A stretch of DNA of 64,000 bases from Acinetobacter zhairuonensis (GCF_022601715.1 NZ_JAKVIM010000017.1:1-64000), one strand, 5' to 3'; positions 9,332 to 18,639 are shown, counted from the first letter of the stretch. A program made the numbers and translations. Notes: generated by a model not told the origin, from the letters alone.

Positions 9332-9688
9332 TTATTCTGGACGAACCGCTACGACGGTCATTTCAACCAGCACATCAGGGGTATACATCTTCGCTTCCAC
9401 ACAAGTACGCGGCAAAGCTTGCATATCTGCACACCATGCATCCCAAACTTCATTCATACCTGCATAATCATTTTCAATATCTTTTAAAAAAATCATGACG
9501 GATAGAATATGGCGTTTGTCTGTGCCTGCATCGGCAAGGAAACGATCAATAATGTCTAAAGTCTGTTGGGTTTGGCCTTTAATATCGAGACTGGTGTCTG
9601 CAGCCAATTGTCCTGCAAGATGAACCAAGTTTCCTGAAATGGCAATTTCAGAAAAACGTTTTTCGACATGTAAACGTTGAACCGTCAT
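9332..9688 (-). CDS. RidA family (YjgF/YER057c/UK114) protein
   Basis: A 118-residue soluble protein of the RidA superfamily, which forms trimers and in RidA itself deaminates reactive enamine/imine intermediates such as 2-aminoacrylate. The family Arg and Glu expected at the active site are present: Arg94 in LPRTCVEAK and Glu110 in VLVEMTVVAVRP. Length is normal. The sequence is not close to classical RidA, so another RidA subgroup (Rid1-7) with a different substrate is possible. It is transcribed alone. Confidence 0.85.
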   Translation of the reverse strand: MTVQRLHVEKRFSEIAISGNLVHLAGQLAADTSLDIKGQTQQTLDIIDRFLADAGTDKRHILSVMIFLKDIENDYAGMNEVWDAWCADMQALPRTCVEAKMYTPDVLVEMTVVAVRPE

Positions 9689-10103
9689 GTGATTTCCATG
9701 ATGTAAAGAGAAAGCTCAGTTTACGTGATCTGCGATGAACTGCAAATGCTGTTTTGTCGGCGTAATAAGGTCTTGTACAGAATAATTAAGGTAGGTTGAA
9801 TTAGAGAAAGTCTAAGAATCTGAATAAGAACAGAAAGATGAAATGCGATAGTGTTGAAGTTTTTTAGAAGAAGACAATTTATTGAAACCATGCGACTTGT
9901 TCAGAATTGCCCTGTAATACTCGGATTGGATCGTCGCGTTCATCACAGGACAACATGCTAAAAGTAAAGGTGATTTTTAGCAGTTCAGCGTTTACATGGA
10001 TAATGTCTCGCGTGAACTAGGTTAACCTAAAAATAAAAAAAGTGTAGTTCTAATTGTTGTGTTTTTATTCTTTTGTCTAAAAAATAAACAAAAAGTATCG
10101 CGC
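9689..10103. other. Gap between the RidA gene and dinB with a short open frame
   Basis: No full gene is visible. The only protein-like text is a minus-strand open frame at 9879-10016 without a good start. Its reading ends in …CDERDDPIRVLQGNSEQVAWFQ and a TAA. From its internal ATG (9954-9956) it would encode 25 residues. It may be the 3' remnant of a lost gene or a tiny real gene; I do not recognise it. Confidence 0.3.
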
Positions 10104-11168
10104 TTACCACAGGCTAAGTTGTGGTTGTTCATCACTGCTACTTAATTGATAGACCCCCACACCAATCAGTCGGAATTGATAGGTATCGGGAATATGCATT
10201 TCACTGAGTAGTAGCTCCAGCACTTGGGTAAGTTCGACAAGACTACGAAGCGGGTTTTTAAAACTTTTACTATGTTGCAGTACTTGAAAGTTCTTTAATT
10301 TCAGTTTGACGGTGACGCCCCGTGCCAGTAGTTGTTTCCGATTTAAACTCTCCCAGACCTGAGCTGTTAACGTGGACCAATAAGGCTGACATTGCTGCAA
10401 GGTAAAATCATCATCAAAGGTGGTTTCTTTGGAAATTTGCTGGCGTTCACGTTCCACCTGTACAGGACGCTCATCAATGCCCTGTGCGTATAAAAACAGT
10501 TGGTGACCATATTTACCAAAGTGATGAATCAGGATGCTTTCCTCGATTTTTTGTAAATCACCCAATGTTTCCAGGTGTAGTTGTTTTAATTTTTCTTGGG
10601 TGACTTTTCCAACCCCAGGAATTTTTTTCAGGGGTAAATGTTGAATAAAGCTTTGGACTTGGCTGGGTTTGATCACACACAGACCATCGGGTTTATTCCA
10701 GTCTGAGGCGACTTTTGCCAGAAATTTATTTGGTGCTACACCTGCGGAGGCAGTCAGTCCCGTGGTCTGAAAAATCTCAGCACGAATGCGCTGTGCCACT
10801 TCGGTTGCACTGGGTAAATGAAACAAATTTTCTGTGACATCCAGATAGGCTTCATCTAAAGACAGCGGTTCAATGAGTGGGGTATATCTTTGGAATATTT
10901 GATGAATTTGTGTGGAGACTTCACGATATTTATTAAAATTAGGCTCTATCACCACCACGTGTGGGCATAGCTTCTTGGCTTGGCTCATAGACATGGCGGA
11001 ACGTAGACCAAACTGGCGGGCAGGATATGATGCAGCAGCAATGACCGCACGTGGATGATGCGAGGAAATCACCACAGGCAGATGCTTGAGTTCGGGGCGA
11101 TCACGCAATTCGACTGATGCAAAAAAAGCATCCATATCAATATGTATGATTTTTCTCATAACACTCAA
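10104..11168 (-). CDS. dinB: DNA polymerase IV (Y-family)
   Basis: An error-prone translesion polymerase of 351-354 residues. It shows the Y-family palm motif [12 protein letters not shown] near the N-terminus and the second catalytic pair in [11 protein letters not shown] helix-hairpin-helix region ([13 protein letters not shown]) and a C-terminal little-finger domain follow. Two starts are possible: TTG at 11168 has an AGGAAG sequence six bases upstream, while the ATG at 11159 ([10 protein letters not shown]) matches the usual family N-terminus. I kept the longer form because of the ribosome binding site. No LexA box is apparent, as expected in Acinetobacter, which lacks classical LexA. Confidence 0.95.
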   Translation of the reverse strand: MSVMRKIIHIDMDAFFASVELRDRPELKHLPVVISSHHPRAVIAAASYPARQFGLRSAMSMSQAKKLCPHVVVIEPNFNKYREVSTQIHQIFQRYTPLIEPLSLDEAYLDVTENLFHLPSATEVAQRIRAEIFQTTGLTASAGVAPNKFLAKVASDWNKPDGLCVIKPSQVQSFIQHLPLKKIPGVGKVTQEKLKQLHLETLGDLQKIEESILIHHFGKYGHQLFLYAQGIDERPVQVERERQQISKETTFDDDFTLQQCQPYWSTLTAQVWESLNRKQLLARGVTVKLKLKNFQVLQHSKSFKNPLRSLVELTQVLELLLSEMHIPDTYQFRLIGVGVYQLSSSDEQPQLSLW

Positions 11169-11259
11169 ATCAAACTTCCTGAAGCTGAGAGTATGGCATG
11201 CTCAGGTATCGCTGTGTAGTCTCACTTTTTACAGCGCGACAAAGTATGACGGTTATCGT

Positions 11260-12030
11260 TTAAGGTGACGTTGGCGTAAGCGGTTGAATGCCATTTTTTT
11301 GCAAAAAGATGCTCCAGTCGTAGACAGAACCATGAAAGACATTCATGTCGACAGGTTTGTTGATCCCTTGAATTTTGCCTTGACTGGTATGTTGCCAAAA
11401 GGTCCATTTTGGATTGCCTTTGAGTTCAGGTTGACCTTGATATTCGCGCACCCAAAGCGGCGTTTGTTTAAATTCACCTGCCAGCACGATGTTATAGAAG
11501 GTTTTGGAAATATAGAAAATCGGCTGTTTCCCGTAGTGCTGTTGCAACTGGTCATGCATGACCTGAATCTCGGATAACAGCTGTTCTTTGGTATAGGTAT
11601 TAATACAGTTGCTGTCATATTCCAAATCGATCACAGGCGGTAGGGCATCAGGTTTATTGGGTACCGTTTCAATAAAATTCTGTGCTTGAATTTGACCATC
11701 GCGGCAGAGACGATAAAAGTGATAAGCCCCGACCAGAAAACCTTGTTCTCGTGCTTGTAGCCAGTTGTCCTGAAACTTACGATCTTTAAAATCACCACCT
11801 TCTGTGGCTTTTAAATAGATAAATTGGAATTTTTTACGCGGAATCTGTTTCCAGTGAATCTCTCCCTGATGATGTGAGACATCGAAACCCTGAACAGGAA
11901 ATTCCTGCGCAGACGCAGGATTCTGATGAAAAATGAAGAGATAAAGTACAACGGCAAGCGCAAATGTGCCTAACCCAATACAGGAGGCAAGTAAAGAGTT
12001 TGATTTTTTCTTGCGCGTTGGTTTAGTCAT
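11260..12030 (-). CDS. Membrane-anchored GH25 lysozyme
   Basis: A predicted muramidase of glycoside hydrolase family 25. A basic N-terminal stretch (TRKKKS) is followed by one hydrophobic helix at about residues 14-35, so the enzyme should be tethered to, or secreted across, the inner membrane. The catalytic domain begins at GFDVSHHQGEIHW, then FIYLKATEG, GAYHFY, PPVIDLEYD (the expected D-x-E acid) and WTFWQHTS. About 256 residues from the ATG at 12030; a GTG at 12057 would add nine, and neither start has a good ribosome binding site. The gene lies between dinB and a drug exporter, with no phage genes nearby, so it is probably a housekeeping or effector-like hydrolase. Confidence 0.85.
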   Translation of the reverse strand: MTKPTRKKKSNSLLASCIGLGTFALAVVLYLFIFHQNPASAQEFPVQGFDVSHHQGEIHWKQIPRKKFQFIYLKATEGGDFKDRKFQDNWLQAREQGFLVGAYHFYRLCRDGQIQAQNFIETVPNKPDALPPVIDLEYDSNCINTYTKEQLLSEIQVMHDQLQQHYGKQPIFYISKTFYNIVLAGEFKQTPLWVREYQGQPELKGNPKWTFWQHTSQGKIQGINKPVDMNVFHGSVYDWSIFLQKNGIQPLTPTSP

Positions 12031-12106
12031 GCGTGTTCTATATGAATAATGTGCCACTATGATAACGTGATCATAAAAGTGACTCCATCTGCATTTTGCA
12101 AAAGCA

Positions 12107-13498
12107 TTAGAGCGTACTATCTTTTGGAATTTGCCAGAAAATTGCCGCAGTAATGATATTGATCGTACCCAAACAAATTAAGGTCAGGTGAAACGCTGTA
12201 GTGACTTGTTCCACACCATAATGTGCCGTAAACAGATTGACCAGGGTTCCTGCCAGTGCGACCCCAATACTCATAGACAGCATCATGATCATGGACAGGA
12301 AACTGTTACCGCTGCTGGCATTTTGCTGAGAGAGATCTTTTAAGGTAAAGGTGTTCATGGCGACAAACTGAGTCGAATTGAGCATCCCAAAGATAAAGAA
12401 ATGGAGTGTGCGTAGCCACAGCGGTGTATCTGCTGTGGTAAGGGCAAAGCTTGCAATACAGCTGCCGACCAGAAGGGTATTGATGATCAGGACACGTCGA
12501 TAACCCAATTTTTGGATCAACGGTCGGACCAGTGGTTTAGATGCCAATGAACCGAGCACCGTGGGAATCATTAATAAACCGGTAATAAAGGGTTCAAAAT
12601 GAAATGCGACTTGCAGCATTAATGGTAGGAGAAAGGGTAAGGCATTGCCCCCCAGTCGTGCAAAGAAATTGCCGAGAATACCAATTGCATAGATTTTATT
12701 TTTAAACAGGCGACTTCGAAATAAGGCATTTTCATGCGTGTGGGCATGATAGGCATAAATGGCTGTACTGAGTAAGCCCAATCCGACCAAAGCCAGTCCT
12801 TGCCAATGACCATGTTTGGGGCGGGCAAAACTTTCGATACCCAAGGACAGTCCGATCATCGCCACCACAAGCCAGAGGAAACCACTAAAATCAAAAGTTT
12901 TTACAGTTGGTTCAGTTGCATTTGGTAGCGCCTTTAACGTGACCAAAATCCCTAAAAGCCCCATAGGTAAATTAATTAGAAAAATCCAGTGCCATGTTGC
13001 CACTTCGACCAGCCAACCGCCCAGCGTGGGACCAATTAAGGGACCAATCAATCCTGCTAAACTCATTAAACTCATGGCAGACAGGAATTGATCGCGTGGA
13101 ATCAATTTCAGCATGGCTAGACGACCCACAGGTAAAAGTAATGCTCCGCCGATACCTTGAATAATCCGAAAAACCAACAGTTGATTTAGACTTTGTGAAA
13201 GTCCGCAGCCAAGTGAGGCGAGGGTAAAAATCACAATCGCAGCAAAGTAAGTATTGCGGACCCCAAATCGATCAGCCAGCCAACCACTGAGCGGAATACA
13301 TGCAGCCACAGCCAAGACATAAGCCACCACCACACTGTGCATATTCAATGGGTCTTCTTGTAAATGTGCGGCCATAGCAGGAATGGCGGTATTTACAATA
13401 GTGGTATCCAGCGCTTGCATAAAAAAGCCGATGGAAACCAGTAATACCAAGAGTCGGTATTCAGGTTGTAAGGCTTGATGCGGCGTGGATTGGCTCAT
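12107..13498 (-). CDS. MFS drug exporter, DHA2 (EmrB/QacA) family
   Basis: A 463-residue inner-membrane proton antiporter with about 14 helices. It has the DHA2 hallmarks: ALDTTIVNTAIPAM in helix 1, GWLADRFGVRNTY (motif A) and the antiporter motif C GLIGPLIGPTLGG in helix 5. It resembles MdtD-like proteins. The substrate is unknown, and no membrane-fusion partner or regulator adjoins it. It is the only efflux-type gene in the window and looks like core rather than acquired DNA. Confidence 0.88.
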   Translation of the reverse strand: MSQSTPHQALQPEYRLLVLLVSIGFFMQALDTTIVNTAIPAMAAHLQEDPLNMHSVVVAYVLAVAACIPLSGWLADRFGVRNTYFAAIVIFTLASLGCGLSQSLNQLLVFRIIQGIGGALLLPVGRLAMLKLIPRDQFLSAMSLMSLAGLIGPLIGPTLGGWLVEVATWHWIFLINLPMGLLGILVTLKALPNATEPTVKTFDFSGFLWLVVAMIGLSLGIESFARPKHGHWQGLALVGLGLLSTAIYAYHAHTHENALFRSRLFKNKIYAIGILGNFFARLGGNALPFLLPLMLQVAFHFEPFITGLLMIPTVLGSLASKPLVRPLIQKLGYRRVLIINTLLVGSCIASFALTTADTPLWLRTLHFFIFGMLNSTQFVAMNTFTLKDLSQQNASSGNSFLSMIMMLSMSIGVALAGTLVNLFTAHYGVEQVTTAFHLTLICLGTINIITAAIFWQIPKDSTL

Positions 13499-13731
13499 AG
13501 CTACGAAGTGTGAATAATCAATGAAATTGAGAATTTTATCATAGCAAAACGTAGCTCATGAATGCTCAAAAAGCATATGAGCCGATTAATTAAATTAAAG
13601 TGCCGGGCTCTGGAAGGGAGATTTGCTGTACTGAAACGGAAATAATTTAGCATTGATGTATTTGAGTTGTTTTAACTTTAACCAATTGAAATAAAAGTAA
13701 TAATTTTTGTTTTCTTCGGTAATTATACCGT
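13499..13731. other. Divergent intergenic region, DHA2 exporter side
   Basis: AT-rich DNA between two divergent genes. It presumably holds the exporter promoter (minus strand), but I see no clear box. The part nearer the PiT-like gene is annotated separately. Confidence 0.4.
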
Positions 13732-13771
13732 TGGTCACTCTAGTGTCATTAAAATGAAATAAAAATGTCAT
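13732..13771 (+). promoter_or_regulatory. Pho-box-like array of 11-bp phased repeats
   Basis: Seven-base units resembling CTGTCAT recur exactly every 11 bases: TGGTCAC (13732-13738), GTGTCAT (13743-13749), ATGAAAT (13754-13760) and ATGTCAT (13765-13771), with AT-rich 4-base spacers in the last three gaps. This is the architecture of PhoB-binding Pho boxes (7-bp direct repeats at 11-bp pitch). It ends 56 bp before the start codon of a phosphate-permease-like gene. The match is by eye; the third unit is weak. Confidence 0.6.
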
Positions 13772-13826
13772 AATTTATGAGCCTTCCCCATAAGGGGTCC
13801 TTTTTACTGACAAAGGTTTAGGTTTT

Positions 13827-14792
13827 ATGACAATCGAGATTTTGATGATTGTAGGCTTCTGTTTAGCAGCTTACTCAATTGTCGGAAATGATGTGCCACA
13901 AACTTTGGGGACCTTTATTTCCTCCAATGCACACCGTCCTTGGTGGGTTCTTTGGCTCTATACCAGTAGTATTCTCATCGTTGTATTACTCTATGGTTGG
14001 TATGCTTCAGGGATTGGTGATGCGTCTTATGGACGTTTGGAAACCATTCCTTTTCCAGAAACTGGGATCACTTGGCTGTATATTGTTCCACCGATTTTAC
14101 TGATTATATTGACCCGTTACGGGATTCCAGTCAGTACCACCTTCTTAGTACTGACCATCTTTTCTCCAAGTAGCTTAAGCTCCATGCTGACCAAATCCAT
14201 GATGGGCTATGCAGTAGCCTTTGTGGTGGCGATCTTGGTTTACCGCTATGTGATGAAAGGGATTACGATTTACCTGAGTAAAACCCGTCACAAAGAACCT
14301 TCGCATATTTGGGTGGGCTTACAGTGGGTATCGACTGCATTTTTGTGGAGTCAGTGGCTGATTCAGGATTTAGCCAATATTTTTGTCTATGTACCGCGTC
14401 AAGTCCCGTTTGAATTCCTGATTTTTGGCATTCTGGTCTTTGTGGTGTTACTCGGCTGGATTTTCTACCGCCGTGGTGGGGCAATTCAAAATATTATCGA
14501 TACCAAAACTGGGGTTGCAGATATTCGCTCAGCCACCATTATCGACTTTATGTATGCGTTGATTTTGTTGGTGTTCAAAGAGTGGAGCAACATTCCAATG
14601 AGTACCACATGGGTCTTCCTCGGTTTACTTGCAGGTCGTGAGTTCGCCATGTCGATGCATCTGGCTGAAGTGAACAAATACCGTACTTCACGCAATGTGA
14701 GTAAGGATGCTATGAAGCTGATGTTTGGTTTGGCAGTGAGTGTCTTATTGGCAACAGGTTTACCTTGGTTGTATCAGCAAATTTCAGGTTAA
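13827..14792 (+). CDS. Divergent PiT (Pho-4)-like transporter, probable phosphate permease
   Basis: A 321-residue membrane protein with about 8-9 helices. It shows a degenerate form of the PiT inverted-repeat signatures. GNDVPQTLGTF near residue 20 resembles the family GANDVANAFGT. YGIPVSTTF in the first half and NIPMSTTWVFLG in the second resemble the paired P-x-STT motifs. QDLANIFVYV may be the eroded second GANDVAN repeat. It is clearly shorter than usual PiT proteins (about 420-500 residues). The Pho-box-like array upstream supports a role in phosphate or related anion transport. It could instead be a PiT-derived protein with another substrate. An AGGTTT sequence precedes the ATG. Confidence 0.65.
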   Translation: MTIEILMIVGFCLAAYSIVGNDVPQTLGTFISSNAHRPWWVLWLYTSSILIVVLLYGWYASGIGDASYGRLETIPFPETGITWLYIVPPILLIILTRYGIPVSTTFLVLTIFSPSSLSSMLTKSMMGYAVAFVVAILVYRYVMKGITIYLSKTRHKEPSHIWVGLQWVSTAFLWSQWLIQDLANIFVYVPRQVPFEFLIFGILVFVVLLGWIFYRRGGAIQNIIDTKTGVADIRSATIIDFMYALILLVFKEWSNIPMSTTWVFLGLLAGREFAMSMHLAEVNKYRTSRNVSKDAMKLMFGLAVSVLLATGLPWLYQQISG

Positions 14793-14808
14793 ATTTGCCT
14801 AGAATATG

Positions 14809-14840
14809 AAAAAAGCGAGCTGTTGATGCTCGCTTTTTTA
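14809..14840. terminator. Bidirectional terminator between PiT-like and LOG genes
   Basis: AAAAAAGCGAGC, a 7-nt loop, then GCTCGCTTTTTTA: a strong stem with A- and T-runs between convergent genes. Confidence 0.92.
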
Positions 14841-14854
14841 TAACTAAAATAAAG

Positions 14855-15478
14855 TTAAATCACGAAGCGCGCTGGTGCTTGTAAACTTCTCAATGCATTT
14901 AGAATCTGATCGGCATGGTTGCAGATAATGAGCTTGGCGCGATGTTGAGGGGGTAAGAAGCCTTCTTGTACCGCATGATCCAGTTGTGTAATTAGGGCAT
15001 CATAAAAGCCATTCACGTTGTACAGCATCATCGGTTTTTGGTGTTGGTTGAGCTGCCCCCAAGTGGCAATTTCTAAAATTTCTTCAAAAGTGCCTAAGCC
15101 GCCAGGTAAGGCAACAAAAGCACTGGCACGCTCCGCCATCATGGCTTTGCGTTCATGCATGGTTTTCACGATGTGTAATTCAGTCAATTGATGGTGTGCA
15201 ATTTCGTAGTCCAGCATAAATTCAGGAATCACGCCCACGGCTTGACCACCATGCTCAATCACGCTGTCTGCAACTTGACCCATTAAGCCAATACTGGCAC
15301 CACCATAGACCAAACCGAAGCCTTGTTCTGCCATTGAGCTTGCCAATGCAATGGCTTTTTCTTGATAAATTGGACGATTTCCAGAACGTGAACCACAGTA
15401 GAGGGCAATGAGGGGCTGAGTTGTTTTCGTTGTTACTTTTTCATGTTCTACAGTCATTTTTAATACGCTATTCATCAT
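14855..15478 (-). CDS. LOG family protein (nucleoside 5'-monophosphate phosphoribohydrolase)
   Basis: A 207-residue Rossmann-fold enzyme of the TIGR00730/LOG family, which releases a base from cytokinin nucleotides, AMP or similar nucleoside monophosphates. Its motifs are CGSRSG near residue 28, YGGASIGLMG at about 58-67, MHERKAMM at about 107-114 and the catalytic PGGLGTFEE at about 125-133. In bacteria without plant association these usually act in purine nucleotide turnover. The start is ATG at 15478, with AAGG about 12 bases upstream; ATG codons at 15475 or 15457 are alternatives. Confidence 0.9.
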   Translation of the reverse strand: MMNSVLKMTVEHEKVTTKTTQPLIALYCGSRSGNRPIYQEKAIALASSMAEQGFGLVYGGASIGLMGQVADSVIEHGGQAVGVIPEFMLDYEIAHHQLTELHIVKTMHERKAMMAERASAFVALPGGLGTFEEILEIATWGQLNQHQKPMMLYNVNGFYDALITQLDHAVQEGFLPPQHRAKLIICNHADQILNALRSLQAPARFVI

Positions 15479-15810
15479 TCTCTGTTTTACCTTATCACTT
15501 TCTTGTTTGCTGCTCTAGCTTATGCAAGAAATATGACAAGGCAATGTTAAGTGTAGTGAGGCACGGTATCTTTAATGTTGTCGCTCAGTGAAGCAGCCTC
15601 GATCAGGTACCGAAAAAAAGATGAATTTAGCGTTAATCTTGCCTATACTGATGTTCTGTTTTACAACAAATGAATCAACATGAGTCGTGGTTGTTGTCAC
15701 ATAAGACGAACACACATTTTTGCCATAATAAAAGAGAAGATGATGCAGAGCCCATCTGCGCTTAAACCTCACCTTATTTATCTTGAAAACATGTCGAAGG
15801 AGTACATTCA
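15479..15810. other. Divergent intergenic region between LOG and TerC genes
   Basis: A 332-bp gene-free stretch. A TATACT word in the middle (near 15645) could be a -10 box for the TerC gene. I saw no sign of the yybP-ykoY manganese riboswitch that precedes some TerC genes. A GAAGGAG ribosome binding site stands just before 15811. Confidence 0.45.
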
Positions 15811-17391
15811 ATGATTTTTGAGTGGATGTCTGATCCTTCCGCATGGGTGGGGTTGGCTACCTTAATCGTACTTGAAATTGTATTGGGGATTGATAACCTC
15901 GTTTTTATTGCAATTTTGGCAGAAAAATTACCTCCTGAACAACGCAATACGGCACGTATTCTCGGACTGTTATTGGCGCTTGGTATGCGTTTGATTCTAT
16001 TGGCATCAATTGCATGGGTCGTGACTTTAACCAATCCTTTATTTCATATCTTTGAACATCCATTCTCAGGTCGCGATTTAATTTTGCTACTGGGCGGGGC
16101 ATTTTTGCTGTTTAAAGGCACCATGGAATTGCGTGAGCGGATTGAAGGCAAGCCTCCATTGAAAGAAGAAAACCCTGTGCATGCCACCTTCTGGATGGTG
16201 ATTATTCAGATTGTCATTTTAGATGCAGTGTTTTCTTTAGACAGTGTGATCACGGCTGTGGGGATGGTCAAACATCTTTCGGTGATGATGATTGCGGTGA
16301 TTATTGCCGTCGGTATTATGTTGTGGGCATCGAAACCGCTCATGGATTTCGTCAATAAGCATCCGACCGTGGTCATTCTGTGTCTGTGTTTCTTGATGAT
16401 GATTGGTTTCTCTTTGGTGGTGGAAGGCTTCGGCTACCATATTCCGAAGGGTTATTTGTACGCTGCGATTGGTTTCTCGGTCTTGATCGAATTCCTGAAC
16501 CAAACCGTAAAGAAAAATCAGGAAAAAATGGTCACGACCACCGATTTACGTTACCGCACAGCATCAGCCGTGTTACGTATGATTGGCGGTAAATCCAGTG
16601 ATGCCCCTGAACATCAAAATGAAGATGTCTTGGCGACCCGTGCATTTGCTGATGAAGTCTTTAATCAAGAAAATGGGGTTTATCACAGTGTGATGGTGCA
16701 AGGCGTATTGGGTCTTGCTGAGCGCCCTGTGAAATCGGTGATGACGCCGCGTCCTGAACTGGAATGGCTCGATTTAGACGAAGATGAAGCATCGATTAAA
16801 GAGCAGCTGCTGAGTATGACGCATTCGCGTTTGATTGTGGCGCATGGTGAATTGGACAATATTGCAGGTATTGTGCTCACGCATAAGGTCATGAATGAAT
16901 ATATTGAAACTGGTGTACTGAATTTCGAGAAACATTTACGTGACCCTGTGATTGTGCATGAAAATGCGCAGGTACTGATGGTGATGGAACAGTTACGTCA
17001 GGCGCCGTTACAATTAGCCATTGTATTGAATGAATATGGTTCGATTGAAGGCATTGCGACCCCGATTGATGTGCTTGAAGCCATTGCAGGCGAGTTCCCA
17101 GATGAAGATGAACTGGAAACTGCTGCGGAAAGTCTGGAAGATGGAACTTTGATGTTGGAAGGTTCGACCGATATTCGCCATGTCTCTTTATTATTGGGCA
17201 AAGATTTGGTGGATGAGTCTGAACAGTACTCGACTTTATCGGGCTATTTACTGTTCCATTTAGGGCGTTTGCCTGAAAATGGTTCCAGCATTGCCGCAGA
17301 TGGTTTTATTTTTGAAGTGGTGACCATGGATGGACATAAAATTGAGAAAGTCCATGTCATTCCTCAACATGACGAAGTGAAAGACGGTTAA
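15811..17391 (+). CDS. TerC family membrane protein with CBS and CorC/HlyC domains (YoaE/YegH type)
   Basis: A 526-residue protein. The N-terminal TerC domain (about 1-240) has seven hydrophobic helices and acidic intramembrane motifs: [12 protein letters not shown] near residue 20 and [15 protein letters not shown] near 135. A pair of CBS domains follows at about 300-425 and a transporter-associated CorC/HlyC domain at about 440-520. TerC proteins are linked to metal ion (Mn) export and metallation of exported proteins; CBS domains usually sense adenine nucleotides. The exact ion is not known here. It is a single-gene unit with its own terminator. Confidence 0.9.
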   Translation: MIFEWMSDPSAWVGLATLIVLEIVLGIDNLVFIAILAEKLPPEQRNTARILGLLLALGMRLILLASIAWVVTLTNPLFHIFEHPFSGRDLILLLGGAFLLFKGTMELRERIEGKPPLKEENPVHATFWMVIIQIVILDAVFSLDSVITAVGMVKHLSVMMIAVIIAVGIMLWASKPLMDFVNKHPTVVILCLCFLMMIGFSLVVEGFGYHIPKGYLYAAIGFSVLIEFLNQTVKKNQEKMVTTTDLRYRTASAVLRMIGGKSSDAPEHQNEDVLATRAFADEVFNQENGVYHSVMVQGVLGLAERPVKSVMTPRPELEWLDLDEDEASIKEQLLSMTHSRLIVAHGELDNIAGIVLTHKVMNEYIETGVLNFEKHLRDPVIVHENAQVLMVMEQLRQAPLQLAIVLNEYGSIEGIATPIDVLEAIAGEFPDEDELETAAESLEDGTLMLEGSTDIRHVSLLLGKDLVDESEQYSTLSGYLLFHLGRLPENGSSIAADGFIFEVVTMDGHKIEKVHVIPQHDEVKDG

Positions 17392-17422
17392 TTCAAAGCA
17401 GAGTCTGACTGTAACTTCAGTT

Positions 17423-17450
17423 AAAATAGCCCGAAGATTCGGGCTATTTT
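17423..17450 (+). terminator. Rho-independent terminator after the TerC gene
   Basis: A perfect palindrome, AAAATAGCCCGAA then GA then TTCGGGCTATTTT, with T-rich flank. It ends only 13 bases before the ATG of the next gene, so it also forms that gene's immediate leader. Confidence 0.9.
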
Positions 17451-17463
17451 ATTGGAAAAATGT

Positions 17464-17931
17464 ATGTCAGACAAACAATGTCCTTGTGGCTTAGGTGTTT
17501 ATGCAGATTGTTGTCAGCCTTTGCATTTAGGACAACGTGTTGCAGCAAGTGCGGAACAACTGATGCGTTCTCGTTATAGCGCTTTTGCCAAGCATCAGAT
17601 TGATTATATTGTGCAAACCACAGCATTGGGACAGCAGCGAGCCTTAGATGTCCCAGCGATTAAAGCATGGAGTGAATCCAACCAATGGCTTGGACTGGAA
17701 GTGGTGCAGGCGCAGGAAAAGCTGGACAAAACTCATGCGCAGGTGGAATTCAAAGCCCATTATCATGATGGGCAGCAAGCACAAACTCATCATGAAATTT
17801 CACATTTTGTGAAGCAGGCGCAGCACTGGTATTTTCTCGATCCGACTACAGCGCAAGTTGTGACCATGAAACAACCTTGCATTTGCGGCTCAGGGAAAAA
17901 ATTTAAGCAATGTTGTGCACAATTTTTATAA
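17464..17931 (+). CDS. YchJ family SEC-C motif protein
   Basis: A 155-residue cytoplasmic protein with a zinc-binding SEC-C motif at each end: CPCGLGVYADCC at about 5-16 and CICGSGKKFKQCC near 140-152. A YchJ-type NTF2-like domain lies between them (RSRYSAFAKHQIDYIVQT, then HEISHFVKQAQHWYFLD). The function is unknown; SEC-C motifs are found in SecA and in proteins that associate with the translocation or ribosomal machinery. ATG at 17464 is chosen over an in-frame TTG at 17452 because the family begins just before the first Cys motif and the TTG overlaps the preceding terminator region. Confidence 0.88.
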   Translation: MSDKQCPCGLGVYADCCQPLHLGQRVAASAEQLMRSRYSAFAKHQIDYIVQTTALGQQRALDVPAIKAWSESNQWLGLEVVQAQEKLDKTHAQVEFKAHYHDGQQAQTHHEISHFVKQAQHWYFLDPTTAQVVTMKQPCICGSGKKFKQCCAQFL

Positions 17932-17994
17932 CGTTCAGTTCTGATATGGCTTAGAATAGCCCGCATCTTAACCCTTCAATGGAAGCGCAGGGCG

Positions 17995-18639
17995 ATGTTA
18001 TTGACCATAATTTATATTATTGCGATTACGGCTGAGGCCATGACTGGAGCGCTGTCTGCGGGTCGACGTAGTATGGATTGGTTTGGGGTGATTCTGATTG
18101 CCTGTGTCACTGCACTCGGTGGTGGTTCCGTCCGTGATGTATTGCTGGGGCATTATCCTTTGACGTGGGTCAAGCATCCTGAATATCTGGTACTGACCTG
18201 TTGTGCGGCACTGTTTACTATTCTGATTGCCAAATGGATGCGTCATTTACGCAATATCTTCTTGATTCTGGATGCTTTGGGTTTAATTGGCTTTACCATT
18301 ATTGGTTGCCAAATTGCCTTGTCGATGGGGCATGGTTTTGTGGTTTCTGCGGTGGCGGGAATTATGACGGGGGTATCGGGCGGGATTTTGCGCGATATTC
18401 TGTGTAATGATGTGCCGTTGGTGTTCCGTCGTGAGTTATATGCCAGTATTTCCTTTGTCGCAGTGATTTGCTATTGGGTCTGTCAAGAGATTGGACTATC
18501 ACTCGAATTGACCGTGATTTCCACCTTAGTTTTCGGTTTCACGCTGCGTCTGATTGCGATTTATTTTGGTTTGGAAATGCCGAAATTTATTTATAAAGAA
18601 GATGACGGTGACTCGGCTTCTTCAACCGATGCACATTAA
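17995..18639 (+). CDS. TRIC-type cation channel family protein (UPF0126, YicG-like)
   Basis: A 214-residue inner-membrane protein with seven hydrophobic helices built from two related halves. Each half carries the Gly-rich repeat signature: GGGSVRDVLLG near residue 41 and GVSGGILRDILC near residue 126. The family is the prokaryotic counterpart of trimeric intracellular cation channels; the physiological role in bacteria is unclear (glycine uptake has been proposed for YicG-type proteins). It lies 63 bp after the YchJ gene in the same direction and may be co-transcribed with it. Confidence 0.87.
   Translation: MLLTIIYIIAITAEAMTGALSAGRRSMDWFGVILIACVTALGGGSVRDVLLGHYPLTWVKHPEYLVLTCCAALFTILIAKWMRHLRNIFLILDALGLIGFTIIGCQIALSMGHGFVVSAVAGIMTGVSGGILRDILCNDVPLVFRRELYASISFVAVICYWVCQEIGLSLELTVISTLVFGFTLRLIAIYFGLEMPKFIYKEDDGDSASSTDAH

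Noticed and set aside
11284..11577. 97-codon frame opposite the GH25 gene
   Set aside because: Antisense to a clear GH25 domain; no start signal and no recognisable protein.
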